64,000 bases of DNA from positions 62,001-126,000 of the forward strand of contig CAKZYA010000060.1 in the NCBI GenBank assembly GCA_937883755.1. Direction: 5' to 3'. Under the pieces are notes generated by a model. That model saw only the letters and a program-made list of their open reading frames with translations, was not told the DNA's origin and did not search any database. This DNA is from an uncultured Flammeovirgaceae bacterium. GTDB taxonomy: Bacteria; Bacteroidota; Bacteroidia; Cytophagales; Cyclobacteriaceae. The position numbers and the translations under genes are program-made. Positions 1 through 8,809 of this stretch are shown here, one piece after another; within the stretch, counting starts at the first letter, position 1; each line of letters opens with the position of its first letter.

Positions 1-177
1 GGGGAAGATAATAATAGGAAGTAATGCTTTAGAGATATTTACTTGTTTCCTCGATCTGATTTAAGCAGTTTCAACAGATATATTGTCTTATAGGCAACCG
101 ATAGCTAATATAAAACCCATTAAATTAGCATCAATTAGAATAAGAATGTTACGGACTTGTAAGATAGTTTTATACTT

Positions 178-933
178 TTACTGAGTCCCAAACTCTATTT
201 CAATCCACAGATTAATCCAGTTGTCTTCGCTGACGCCCATCATGGTAAATCGGTAGGTTTGGTTGGGAGAAAGGGTAGGTGTGGTAGTGGTATCGGTAAT
301 ATTTAAAACGACATTATCCAGATTGTAAAAGGTAAATTGGCGATCAAAAGTGTAGGTGCCGGAGATAAGATTACCCTCCAAATCGGAAATAACCTGAAAG
401 TAGATGGCATTTTCTGGAATTTGACCATCTTGCCATGAAAAAGTGGGGGTTGTCCCACGTTCCTCAACAGTTAAAAGAGCATTATTAATTTCAGTGGGGG
501 TAGTGTTGAATTTGAGACGAATGGGGTTGCAAACATGCAGTTTCCCCGGAGTTCGGTAAGTAACGATACCCACTCGCTCACCTTCAAAGACTGGATTGAT
601 AAACTGGCGTAAGTACCCTCTAAAAACCGGAGCCTCGGCAAGTTCCTTGGCCTGATAATGAGTAAAGTTGAGAATATCATCGACACGCTCAGACTCAAAA
701 TACCTAAAATCAAACGCGCCCTCTACCGGATAGAAGAAAACGGGAATGTAGGAAGCTGTATCGGGGAAGAGCCCTTCGGGTTTACCTCCGGCGCAAGCAA
801 TAAGATCCGTGCGATCGAGTGCTTGGTTTATCTCAATGTAATCGGCTAAAATACGTTCATCCAGTACTACTGTCTCCTCTTGCTTGCACCCCCAGAAGGT
901 TAAAATTAGCAGAAGTAAAACAGTTGTTCTCAT
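178..933 (-). CDS. Lipoprotein of unknown function
   Basis: A 251-residue protein of unrecognised family. I place the start at the ATG at 931-933, because it begins a compact lipoprotein signal (MRTTVLLLLILTFWGC) with the lipobox cysteine at residue 16. The reading frame is open further upstream, but those codons would run into recQ and bury the signal; an ATG two codons earlier (937-939) is equally possible. After the cysteine comes a short acidic linker, then a region with scattered cysteines (ACAGG, HVCNP) and a beta-rich, Thr-rich C-terminal half. It is probably anchored in the outer or inner membrane facing the periplasm. It lies downstream of recQ on the same strand, with 142 nt between them. 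I cannot assign a function. Confidence 0.7.
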   Translation of the reverse strand: MRTTVLLLLILTFWGCKQEETVVLDERILADYIEINQALDRTDLIACAGGKPEGLFPDTASYIPVFFYPVEGAFDFRYFESERVDDILNFTHYQAKELAEAPVFRGYLRQFINPVFEGERVGIVTYRTPGKLHVCNPIRLKFNTTPTEINNALLTVEERGTTPTFSWQDGQIPENAIYFQVISDLEGNLISGTYTFDRQFTFYNLDNVVLNITDTTTTPTLSPNQTYRFTMMGVSEDNWINLWIEIEFGTQ

Positions 934-1075
934 AGGCATTCCGGAAGATACACAAGGTGTCATAATTGAAAGGTCTTGTAACCGACGAATTTTAAAACGC
1001 AAGACATATTTCTTTAGTGTGCTTACAGATTCACATCCCACTTGAGTTACAATAAATGGCCTGCTTAGCGAATAA

Positions 1076-3235
1076 CTAATCCTCTCCAATTTGTGTGTGA
1101 GCAATTACCAGTCGGATTTCATCGTAGCTAATGCTATCGTCTAATGAATCTTTAAGCGGTTTCAGAGCTGAGTCGCCGTGGACGTAGATAGCATCTTCAA
1201 TTTTTGTGATGGTGGCTGAGTCAACCAGCTCAGTTACATTCAAAGAGCCATTTTGTACAAAGTAAGCTAGGTGGCTACTGACGGTTGATGTTCGTAAATC
1301 TCGGATTCGGGCAATTTCGGCAACGGACTTACCCTGTTGATAGTATTCGTAGGTTAGCTGTTTGGTGTCTGTTTTGACTTCGGCACTTCGTTTTTTTCGG
1401 CTGCGTCGTCGTAGTTGCGACATTCGGGTTTCTAAATCATTTTCGGTGCAGTACTGGTTAATCTCATCTAGAAAAGCAGCACCGTACTTTTGAATTTTCA
1501 CTTCGCCAAAACCACTGATACCAGGTAAGTCATCGGAGTGAGTGGGCAAGTAGGTGGCTAGTTCTTGTAAGGTGGCATCAGAGAAAATAAGGTAGGCAGG
1601 TACATCCTCTCGCTGCGCTAGTTGCCGACGTAGTATTTTCAGTTGGTTAAACAATTCCTCTTCCATTGGTCGGGCAGAAGACTTGATCGAGATGGTTTGC
1701 GGTTCAATCGTTTCTACTAACATAACCTCCTCTTGTCCTTTCAGTACTGACCAGCTTTTTTCCGTTAGTTGCAGCACCGGAAACTTGTCATCCGACTTTT
1801 TCAGGTACCCTAACCGTAAGAAATCATTGAGGTAGCCATGCCAGTCTTTTTTGCTAATATCTATTCCAGCTCCGTAGGTCTTGAGTTGCTTATGTTCTGC
1901 CCAGATTTTCTCTGATTTAGAGCCTCGTAAAAAATCAATCACGTACCCCGCTCCGAAACGTTCGCCCAGCCGGACTACGGCAGAAAGAGCTTTTTGAGCA
2001 ATGATGGTTCCGTTGAAGGTTTTATACTCGTTGCGACAAACATCACAACTGCCGCAGTAATCGGGAGCTTCTTCCCCAAAATAATTTAACAGATACTTAC
2101 GACGGCAAGCTCGCATATCAGCAAAGACCGCCATTTGCTGCAACTTTTCTCGTAATACTCGGCTTTGCTCATCGTTTCCTTCCACTTCTACAAAGCCTTG
2201 CATCTTAATTACATCTGCGTAGCTGTAAAATAGCAAAGCTTCGCTATCTAGCCCGTCGCGTCCCGCCCGCCCAGTTTCCTGGTAGTAGCCTTCAATATTT
2301 TTGGGCAAATCCATATGTACCACAAAGCGCACATTGGATTTATTGATCCCCATTCCGAAGGCCACGGTAGCCACAATAATGGGGGTTTCATCCCGTAAAA
2401 ACTCGTCCTGATGCTGTTCTTTGGTTTTATTATCTAGTTTGGCGTGGTAGGGTTTAGCCAAAAAACCATCTTGCGTGAGCCGTTCAGCTAACGTTTCGGT
2501 AGATGCCCGGGAAAGCGTGTAAATTATGCCCGACTGCTCACGACGTTCGGTTAGAAAATCCAGTAGTTGCTCGTAGCTATTACGCTTGGGAGCAACTTGG
2601 TAATAAATATTTTCCCGGTTAAAGCTAGAGATAAATACTTCTGGTGAACGCAATTGAAGCTTTTCCAGAATATCTTTCTGAGTGATAGGGTCAGCCGTAG
2701 CCGTGAGTGCAATAGTCGGGATATTATCCAATGCCCTTTTCACATTAGCTAGCATTCGGTATTCCGGACGGAAATCATGACCCCACTGAGAGATACAGTG
2801 AGCTTCATCGATGGCTAGCAGTGAGACATTGATACTTCGGAGAAAATCAAGAAAGCGATTCTCGGCATCAACCAAGCGCTCGGGTGCTAAATAAAGTAGT
2901 TTAAGTTCCTGATCTCTAAGTTGTTGAAAGACCATCCGCTGCTCTTCGGGATTCATCGAGGAGTTTAGATAAGCAGCCGCAATGCCATTAATCCGGAGGG
3001 CGTCTACCTGATCTTTCATTAGTGAGATAAGGGGCGAAACTACAATGGTCAGCCCCTCGAGCAGAATAGCCGGAATCTGGTAGCAAAGTGACTTTCCTCC
3101 GCCAGTTGGCATGAGTACTAGAGAATCTTGCTGAGCGAGTACGGTTTGAATAATTTCCTGTTGATTCTGCCTAAAAGTTGAGTAGCCAAAGTATCTTTCC
3201 AGGGTTTGTACAAGCGTAGAGGCTGGGATTGGCAT
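1076..3235 (-). CDS. recQ: ATP-dependent DNA helicase RecQ
   Basis: A 3'-5' superfamily 2 helicase acting in recombination and replication-fork repair in the cytoplasm. Visible features: Walker A TGGGKS near residue 45, the DEAH box with the RecQ signature (DEAHCISQWGHDFRPEY) near residue 145, the conserved helicase C motifs including QETGRAGRDG, and a zinc-binding cluster (one Cys in MRACRRKY, then CGSCDVC). A winged-helix (RQC) region and an HRDC-like segment (EEELFNQLKILRRQLAQ onward, about residues 525-605) follow. A helix-turn-helix-like tail follows the HRDC, as in many Bacteroidota RecQ proteins. The length of 719 residues is usual for this class. I chose the ATG for MPIPASTL; an ATG seven codons upstream (3256) is possible. 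It is transcribed alone or with the downstream lipoprotein. Confidence 0.95.
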   Translation of the reverse strand: MPIPASTLVQTLERYFGYSTFRQNQQEIIQTVLAQQDSLVLMPTGGGKSLCYQIPAILLEGLTIVVSPLISLMKDQVDALRINGIAAAYLNSSMNPEEQRMVFQQLRDQELKLLYLAPERLVDAENRFLDFLRSINVSLLAIDEAHCISQWGHDFRPEYRMLANVKRALDNIPTIALTATADPITQKDILEKLQLRSPEVFISSFNRENIYYQVAPKRNSYEQLLDFLTERREQSGIIYTLSRASTETLAERLTQDGFLAKPYHAKLDNKTKEQHQDEFLRDETPIIVATVAFGMGINKSNVRFVVHMDLPKNIEGYYQETGRAGRDGLDSEALLFYSYADVIKMQGFVEVEGNDEQSRVLREKLQQMAVFADMRACRRKYLLNYFGEEAPDYCGSCDVCRNEYKTFNGTIIAQKALSAVVRLGERFGAGYVIDFLRGSKSEKIWAEHKQLKTYGAGIDISKKDWHGYLNDFLRLGYLKKSDDKFPVLQLTEKSWSVLKGQEEVMLVETIEPQTISIKSSARPMEEELFNQLKILRRQLAQREDVPAYLIFSDATLQELATYLPTHSDDLPGISGFGEVKIQKYGAAFLDEINQYCTENDLETRMSQLRRRSRKKRSAEVKTDTKQLTYEYYQQGKSVAEIARIRDLRTSTVSSHLAYFVQNGSLNVTELVDSATITKIEDAIYVHGDSALKPLKDSLDDSISYDEIRLVIAHTQIGED

Positions 3236-3483
3236 AAAATGCGGGTTCAACCTCAAAAATAGTGAGAACCTACAAATGATGAAAGTTTGGCAAAATAATG
3301 TAATACTGGAATGTATCTACTTTAGGTCTCGTTTAAGTTCTAAGAATGACAGGCTTCTGATGATGGCTTAATAACCAAATGGTATTATATTGCGCGTTGT
3401 CGGTAGAAAATAAAAAAATTATTAGTCTGACAATGGAAAAGTTGGAACTATTGTAATCAAAGCTATCTTCACAAGTTGTCAAT

Positions 3484-3491
3484 TATGTTTG
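3484..3491 (+). promoter_or_regulatory. Possible -7 promoter element (TATGTTTG)
   Basis: This matches the Bacteroidota -7 consensus TAnnTTTG and lies 60 nt before the PAS kinase gene at 3551. No clear TTG or TTTG lies 17-21 nt upstream, so this is only a candidate. Confidence 0.3.
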
Positions 3492-3550
3492 TTTAGTTTT
3501 TAAGCAAACATTCGTACATTAGAACATCAACTACTGCCCTCTATTCTACC

Positions 3551-4708
3551 ATGAAAGAGCAAGATACTAACGCCCAAAACGAGCGTAATCTGGAAACACT
3601 ACGCCAGTTTGCCGAAAATAGACCTTCCGATATTGTACGAATATTTGATATTATTCCTCTGGGGATTTGTATCACGGATGCCCAGGGATACTTTGTCAAT
3701 GTAAATCAGGCTTACTGTGATTTTTACGGATATTCTCGAGAGGAACTCATCGGTAATTCGTTTCTGATGGTCGTTCCCGAAGATTATCGCATCCAAATGC
3801 AAGACTTGCACGATCAATTTATGGGAAAGAGATATGAATTGCAGGGTAAGTGGGGAGTGCAAGACAAGGAAGGAAATATTCGTAGAATATTATCGAATGC
3901 GGCTTATATTCCTTCAAACGAAGTGAGTGGTCCCTGTAAAATGACATTCATTGTAGAGATTGATCAGACACAAGATGTTCTGCACGATCTGGAGTTGACC
4001 GTAAAATTATTACAAAACAAGATTAGCGCTCAAGAGGTAGCCCAGCAGCTTTCTAACCATGATTTACGCAATAATCTAGTATCCATTTTACGAATCGTAG
4101 AGTTTCTGCTAGAAAAGAAGCCTAGTGAGGAGCAGAAAATGTGGCTTAACCATTTGAAACAGCGAAGTGGTGATACGCTGGATATGATTAAAGCTACCGC
4201 TGATTATGCCGAAATGGAGCAGGGAGAGTACGAGCCCCAAAAAACAGAATTTAGCCTAGTTGAAGTAATTAAGCACGAACTCAACTTATTGAAGGATATT
4301 ATTTCTAAAAAGAAAATCCACATTTCATTGCGATATCAGGCGCAAGAACTGGATGCGGAAGAAGAAGTAATGGTATCAGCTGATAAATTTTATATTGAGC
4401 GCATGTTTCAAAACTTATTACTTAATGCGTTAGAAGCATCGCCTGAGGAGCAAGAAATATCGATTTCTTTAGAACATAACGGATTCTTTAAAATTGATAT
4501 CCATAATCAGGGAGTAATCCCTGCTGATATTCGTAGCAACTTTTTCGAGAAATTTTCCACCTCGGGTAAAACTACCGGAACAGGGTTAGGCACCTACATC
4601 GCTAAGCTAGTAGTTGAAATGCACGCTGGAACCATCGCTTACCGTAGCAGCGAGCAAGAAGGTACCCATATTATCATTGTCTTACCCCGTCAGCTTTTGT
4701 TATCGTAA
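3551..4708 (+). CDS. PAS-domain sensor histidine kinase, soluble
   Basis: A 385-residue histidine kinase without a signal peptide or membrane segment, so probably a cytoplasmic sensor. An N-terminal PAS domain (about residues 28-135; DAQGYFVNVNQAYCDFYGYSREELIG) precedes a short coiled linker. The dimerisation helix carries the H-box SNHDLRNNL, with the likely phosphorylated His at residue 170, and the HATPase domain has its N-box at FQNLLLNALEA (N292) and G-box TGTGLGTYIAK (about 343-353). The H-box has Asn-Asn where many kinases have Thr-Pro, which places it with the HDLRNPL/HDLRN-type kinases. No response regulator gene is adjacent, so its partner is elsewhere. The upstream 295 nt are non-coding. 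Confidence 0.88.
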   Translation: MKEQDTNAQNERNLETLRQFAENRPSDIVRIFDIIPLGICITDAQGYFVNVNQAYCDFYGYSREELIGNSFLMVVPEDYRIQMQDLHDQFMGKRYELQGKWGVQDKEGNIRRILSNAAYIPSNEVSGPCKMTFIVEIDQTQDVLHDLELTVKLLQNKISAQEVAQQLSNHDLRNNLVSILRIVEFLLEKKPSEEQKMWLNHLKQRSGDTLDMIKATADYAEMEQGEYEPQKTEFSLVEVIKHELNLLKDIISKKKIHISLRYQAQELDAEEEVMVSADKFYIERMFQNLLLNALEASPEEQEISISLEHNGFFKIDIHNQGVIPADIRSNFFEKFSTSGKTTGTGLGTYIAKLVVEMHAGTIAYRSSEQEGTHIIIVLPRQLLLS

Positions 4709-4777
4709 ACTTCTTAATGGGCAGACTTAGGCTTCCCGAAAAAATTAGGGTAAGTTCGCATGTTAATCAGTAGATGT

Positions 4778-5638
4778 ATGAGTTTACCTTACCTGACCCT
4801 TGAGCGTATTCAGCACTTCATTCAATCAGCTCTAGCCGAAGACGTTGGCGAAGGTGACCATTCTACTTTGGCAGCCGTACCGTCCGAAATAACTCAAAAG
4901 GCAAAACTTCTAGTGAAAGCCGATGGAATATTGGCAGGAGTAGCGTTAGCTCAGCACATTTTTCAAGCAGTTGATGAGCATTTAGTAGTAGAAAACTTCA
5001 TAGATGATGGCGCAGCAATAAAATTTGGGGATATTGCTTTTACGGTAGCAGGTAATGCTCAGTCTATTCTTTCGGCGGAACGATTAGTACTGAACTGTAT
5101 GCAACGAATGAGCGGTATAGCAACTTACACTCACCAATTACAATCCTTACTTAGCCACACTTCGGCTAAGCTGCTAGATACCCGCAAGACCACACCAAAC
5201 TTCCGCTTACCCGAAAAGTGGGCAGTTGCTATCGGAGGCGGACAAAATCACCGCTTTGCACTTTACGATATGATTATGCTCAAGGATAACCACATTGACT
5301 ACGCTGGGGGAGTTAGAGAAGCAATTGAACGAACTCATCGCTACCTTGAAGAAAACCAACTATCCCTCAAAGTTGAAGTAGAAACCCGCAATCTGGACGA
5401 AGTAAAACAAGTACTAGAAGTAGGTGGAGTCGATGTGATTATGCTTGATAATATGTCACCCGAACTTATGAAAGAGGCTGTTGAGATGATTGGCGATCAA
5501 GCTAAAACGGAAGCTTCGGGCAACATTAATGAAACTACCATTGTAGCCGCAGCTGAAAGCGGGGTAGATTATATCTCAGTAGGCGCACTTACCCACTCGG
5601 TAAAAAGCCTAGACATGAGCCTGAAAGCGACTGAATGA
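4778..5638 (+). CDS. nadC: Nicotinate-nucleotide pyrophosphorylase (quinolinate phosphoribosyltransferase)
   Basis: Converts quinolinate and PRPP to nicotinate mononucleotide, CO2 and pyrophosphate in de novo NAD synthesis in the cytoplasm. The sequence has the family blocks: the N-terminal EDVGEGDHST, the central LNCMQRMSGIAT, the PRPP/quinolinate-binding DTRKTTPNFRLPEKWAV followed by GGGQNHRFALYDMIMLKDNH, and the C-terminal barrel strands VEVETRNLDE, VDVIMLDNM, EASGNI and GVDYISVGALTHS. At 286 residues it has the usual length. I start at the second in-frame ATG (MSLPYLTL), since the first adds six residues not typical of the family. nadA and nadB are not in the window. A repeat element separates it from the convergent gene at 5703. 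Confidence 0.95.
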   Translation: MSLPYLTLERIQHFIQSALAEDVGEGDHSTLAAVPSEITQKAKLLVKADGILAGVALAQHIFQAVDEHLVVENFIDDGAAIKFGDIAFTVAGNAQSILSAERLVLNCMQRMSGIATYTHQLQSLLSHTSAKLLDTRKTTPNFRLPEKWAVAIGGGQNHRFALYDMIMLKDNHIDYAGGVREAIERTHRYLEENQLSLKVEVETRNLDEVKQVLEVGGVDVIMLDNMSPELMKEAVEMIGDQAKTEASGNINETTIVAAAESGVDYISVGALTHSVKSLDMSLKATE

Positions 5639-5700
5639 TGAATAACGAAGAATAATTAATGTTATGTCATTCCTCATTATTCACTAATCATTAGCCATTA
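5636..5700. repeat. Intergenic inverted repeat of ATGAATAA-type words, copy 1
   Basis: An AT-rich element between convergent nadC and the LiaF-like gene. Its left half is made of words such as GATGAATAA and GAATAATTAATG and its right half of the complementary words CATTATTC, CTAATCATT and GCCATT, so it can fold back imperfectly. Three related copies occur at about 22906, 25493 and 54710. Confidence 0.6.
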
Positions 5701-5702
5701 AA

Positions 5703-6407
5703 TCAAGCGTTGCGGATTTCCCCTCCTCCAGCAATGATCTGACCACGGATAATCACCTGCTTCGTAGCTTCCGGCGAATAAGTTTGGTGGAATCGACGTT
5801 TGTCTTCGAACCCACCCAGGATAGGAGAGACATTTACTTTTACATTCCAATCGCTTGGCACCACAATTTCGGTACTTCCGAACAATACAAACACATCAAT
5901 AACTTGCACTCCATCCGCCAGGTGGCAGTTGGTTAGATTAATCTCATTACTACCCAAAATTGAGGTAATCCGTCCGCCCCGGAAATAGTCGGAAGTCACT
6001 ATATTTTCATTACTACCCAGAATAGCCGATTCATCAATCACCTCTAATAGAGTAGTATCATTCAGGCGTTTCTTCTCCTGATTACGACGAATGAGTAAGC
6101 TTATTCCAATAAGTACAAAAGCTAATGGCCAAAATCGGTAGACAATATCCCAGATTGAGATATAAAAAATATCTGAAAGCAGGAACAAACTTCCAACAGC
6201 TACTAGTACTATACCTCCACCTTTTTTGTCGCTAGTGGCGATAATTAGTATACCGATAACAATAAGTAGGGTTTGCCAGGATACAACATAGCGAGGAATG
6301 GCAAAAGGAATGAGGTTAAAGTTATTTAGCAGGAAGTAGACTCCCAAAACCAGAAAAAGTAGGCCGATAATAAGGCGACTATCGCTACTGCGGGTGTATT
6401 GGCTCAT
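5703..6407 (-). CDS. LiaF-like membrane protein
   Basis: A 234-residue protein with three to four N-terminal membrane segments (about residues 10-110: LIIGLLFLVLGVYFLL, WQTLLIVIGILIIA, GGGIVLVAVGSLFLL, FWPLAFVLIGISLLI) and a C-terminal domain of the LiaF/DUF2154 type. That domain carries repeated short blocks (ILGSNEN, ILGSNEI, LFGSTEI, ILGGFED) that look like rungs of a beta-solenoid. In Firmicutes LiaF restrains the LiaRS envelope-stress system, but there is no LiaR or LiaS gene here, so that role cannot be carried over. I start at MSQYTRSS, because the longer form adds nine residues ahead of the first membrane segment. It is convergent with nadC. Confidence 0.8.
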   Translation of the reverse strand: MSQYTRSSDSRLIIGLLFLVLGVYFLLNNFNLIPFAIPRYVVSWQTLLIVIGILIIATSDKKGGGIVLVAVGSLFLLSDIFYISIWDIVYRFWPLAFVLIGISLLIRRNQEKKRLNDTTLLEVIDESAILGSNENIVTSDYFRGGRITSILGSNEINLTNCHLADGVQVIDVFVLFGSTEIVVPSDWNVKVNVSPILGGFEDKRRFHQTYSPEATKQVIIRGQIIAGGGEIRNA

Positions 6408-6813
6408 GATAGGTAGGGTTGTTAAATAAAGCAAACAAGATACTAAAAACGGCGATCAAGTGAAACTTCCTGATTTCAGCAATGATATAACCTACTTGTA
6501 ATCAAGTAATACAATGCTTTAACAAAATAAGAATCTCACTTTTACAAGGAGTAATCAATAATTACTAATGTATTTGTGTACGATTACTGTGTAGGGAAAG
6601 ATGTAAGAAACCAAAAAAAAGTGTATTTTTTACCTACCAAATGTGATACTCATAAGTAGGTTGCCAGGGCAAAACACGCCAATTTGACTGATTTATAGGC
6701 GAAAAGTTAAATATTTTCTGCATTTATAACATATTTATATAATAAATTAAAAAAATATTCATATTATTGTAAATACATGCATATGTAAGAAATATATCAA
6801 AACCGACCTAATT
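6408..6813. other. Non-coding AT-rich divergent intergenic region
   Basis: About 400 nt between the divergent LiaF-like gene and the secreted unknown at 6814. No credible ORF is present. It holds a 16-nt palindrome at 6493-6508 and a very AT-rich stretch from about 6710 to 6800 that probably contains the promoter for the gene at 6814, though I see no clean TTG/TAnnTTTG pair. Confidence 0.5.
6493..6508. promoter_or_regulatory. Palindrome TACTTG-N4-CAAGTA, possible operator
   Basis: A perfect 6-bp inverted repeat with a 4-nt spacer, 86 nt upstream of the LiaF-like gene. Size and symmetry fit a dimeric repressor site. No regulator gene is adjacent. Confidence 0.3.
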
Positions 6814-7416
6814 ATGAGAATGTACACAATACTAATCGGTATACTACTTTTTACAACCAACCTATTACAAGCTCAAGCACCTACTGAAGGAAGTGTACGG
6901 TTGACTAATCAAACTGAGGTAAGCGGAATGGTTGATATCAACTCTTTTATCAATTCAGCCATTGTAACTACCGATGATGAACGACAACTAACCTACCATG
7001 CTTCTATGATTGAAGAAATTGTGACGAAGGATGATTGTGACCGCGAACGCAACTACCGATCCTTTGATTATCGCTCCAGTAGCTTTTTTGATCGTATGGA
7101 GAAAAAAGTATTCCAGGTAGTGAGCGATGGTTCAATCACACTACTGCGTCGGGTGTTTGAATACGATATTTTTGATGCTAACGATGAATATACCATTGAA
7201 GAGTGGTACTATATAGAAGATGGAAAAGTGGAACGAATCCGTAATTTCCGCCGTCAGGTATTGCCTCTTATGGCTGACTATGCCGAGGAGATGCAGAAAT
7301 TTCGTAAGCTAAACAAGCTACGTAACCTTAACGATGATCTCAGCATGTTCCTGATGGTTTCCTACTACAATCGCCTGCAAAGCCTGGAAGAGCAATCATT
7401 GTTAAGCCAGCGGTAA
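6814..7416 (+). CDS. Secreted protein of unknown function
   Basis: A 200-residue protein with a cleavable signal peptide (MRMYTILIGILLFTTNLLQAQA, likely cut after AQA). The mature part starts with a small beta-rich segment (GSVRLTNQTEVSGMVDINSF, then TTDDERQLTYHASMIEEIVTKDD), which resembles the start of periplasmic proteins that describe a surface or layer. It continues with a Tyr/Arg-rich region (YRSFDYRSSSFFDRM) and a charged helical C-terminus. I do not recognise the family. It is monocistronic and convergent with queA, with 55 nt between stop codons. Export is well supported; function is unknown. Confidence 0.75.
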   Translation: MRMYTILIGILLFTTNLLQAQAPTEGSVRLTNQTEVSGMVDINSFINSAIVTTDDERQLTYHASMIEEIVTKDDCDRERNYRSFDYRSSSFFDRMEKKVFQVVSDGSITLLRRVFEYDIFDANDEYTIEEWYYIEDGKVERIRNFRRQVLPLMADYAEEMQKFRKLNKLRNLNDDLSMFLMVSYYNRLQSLEEQSLLSQR

Positions 7417-7471
7417 TTGCGTATTCAAGTATTCTTGTGTTCATGAAGTTAAATAATTTGAACCCCCGAAC

Positions 7472-8695
7472 CTACTTCGGCAGTAACAATGATGAATCAC
7501 CGTAACTCAAAAAGCGGTACTGACTATCCAGGGCGTGCTGATAAATTTTCTTCCAATCATCGCCCACAAAAGCAGCAATCAGTAGTATTAAGGTGGATTT
7601 TGGCAAGTGAAAGTTCGTGATCAGCCCATGGCATACTCGGAACTGATAGCCAGGAAAAATGAAGATTTCGGTTTCGCCTACCAGCGTATCTGTTCCCAGA
7701 CGATTCATGCGATCCAGCACTTCACTCATAGATTCGGATAGTGAAAGCGATGGTACGTTGGGCTGATAGGGATAAAGTTTAGCGATCTGAAAATTGGCAT
7801 CTGGTTCTTGACTTAGATGTACGCCGTACCAGTAAAGACTTTCCAACGTCCGTATCGAAGTAGTTCCTACCGCAGTAATTATCTGATCGGGAGTAAGCAG
7901 TTTCTCGATGTTTTTCCGACTAATCACCATCTGCTCAGAGTGCATATCATGCTGCTGAATCTCGTTGGCTTTAATGGGTTGAAATGTGCCAGCTCCTACA
8001 TGTAGAGTGAGTTGGTTAAATGTCACCCCTTTGCGCTGTAACTTTTCCAATACCTCATTGGTAAAATGTAGCCCAGCAGTAGGGGCAGCAACAGCTCCAG
8101 GAGTTTGGGAGTATACCGTTTGGTAGCGGTCTCGATCTTCATCGGTACTTTCCCGGTTCAAGTAGGGTGGAAGGGGAACCTTACCGGCCGCTTCTACAAT
8201 TTCTGCAAATGAAATAACTGCATTCCAGCTAAGCCGAACTAACTTTTGAGCAGCATCTACTAACTCGGCCTGTAAAGTAGTTTTTTCAATATTGTGGTCT
8301 AGCGATTGCTCTAATACCTGCCCAGTTTTCCACTTCCGTAGATTCCCGATGATACATTCCCACACCACTGATTCTGTAGTACTCATAGCTTCGCTCATTA
8401 CCGGACTAGGTTTGACGGGGTGCAGTAGCAGAATCTCAATTAAAGCTCCTTGGCCTTGCTCGGTAGTAGGTTTTCGGAAGAATAAACGAGCCGGAATGAC
8501 CTGAGTATTGTTGAAGCACAGACAACTGTTGGAAGGAAGAAAATCGGGAAGATTGTAGAAATGTTGATTCTGGATAGAGCCGTTCTGATAAACTAGTAAT
8601 TTGGATTGATCGCGTTGAGCCAGAGGATATTTGGCAATACGCTCCTCAGGGAGGGAATAATCAAAAAAATCTAGCTGCAAAGTATTTTCTTCCAT
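7472..8695 (-). CDS. queA: S-adenosylmethionine:tRNA ribosyltransferase-isomerase
   Basis: QueA transfers and isomerises the ribosyl group of SAM onto preQ1 at position 34 of tRNAs with a GUN anticodon, giving epoxyqueuosine. The family blocks are all visible: FFDYSLPEERIAKYPL at the N-terminus, SCLCFNNTQVIPARL, LPPYLNR followed by DRYQTVYSQTPGAVAAPTAGLHFT, LTLHVGAGTFQPI, ITAVGTTSIRTLES and the C-terminal GLITNFHLPKSTLILLIAAF. At 407 residues it is somewhat longer than the roughly 350 typical of Proteobacteria, as is common in Bacteroidota. A clean promoter (8729-8757) lies about 35 nt upstream. No other queuosine gene is in the window. Confidence 0.95.
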   Translation of the reverse strand: MEENTLQLDFFDYSLPEERIAKYPLAQRDQSKLLVYQNGSIQNQHFYNLPDFLPSNSCLCFNNTQVIPARLFFRKPTTEQGQGALIEILLLHPVKPSPVMSEAMSTTESVVWECIIGNLRKWKTGQVLEQSLDHNIEKTTLQAELVDAAQKLVRLSWNAVISFAEIVEAAGKVPLPPYLNRESTDEDRDRYQTVYSQTPGAVAAPTAGLHFTNEVLEKLQRKGVTFNQLTLHVGAGTFQPIKANEIQQHDMHSEQMVISRKNIEKLLTPDQIITAVGTTSIRTLESLYWYGVHLSQEPDANFQIAKLYPYQPNVPSLSLSESMSEVLDRMNRLGTDTLVGETEIFIFPGYQFRVCHGLITNFHLPKSTLILLIAAFVGDDWKKIYQHALDSQYRFLSYGDSSLLLPK

Positions 8696-8728
8696 AGGCG
8701 GTCGGCAGACAAAGTCTCATTTTATTAG

Positions 8729-8757
8729 CAAAAGTATGGGAAATTTTGTTTGAGCAA
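8729..8757 (-). promoter_or_regulatory. Bacteroidota-type promoter of queA
   Basis: On the minus strand TTG (8755-8757), an 18-nt spacer, then TACTTTTG (8729-8736), an exact match to the TTG-N(17-21)-TAnnTTTG consensus. Transcription would start near 8722, giving a leader of about 27 nt. Confidence 0.65.
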
Positions 8758-8809
8758 TGGTTTTCCCAACCACCCGTCGTAAATTAGAAGGCTATTGTAA
8801 AAACCTACT

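Noticed and set aside
1-177. Possible gene end at the left edge
   Set aside because: Frames are broken by many stops, no conserved sequence was seen; taken as AT-rich spacer.
3254-3261. TATTTTTG on the minus strand near the recQ start
   Set aside because: No TTG lies at the correct distance and it overlaps a possible start codon; probably chance in AT-rich DNA.
5636-5700. CRISPR-like repeat or rho-independent terminator
   Set aside because: The words are imperfect, with no regular spacing or unique spacers, and there is no T tract; treated as an intergenic inverted repeat.
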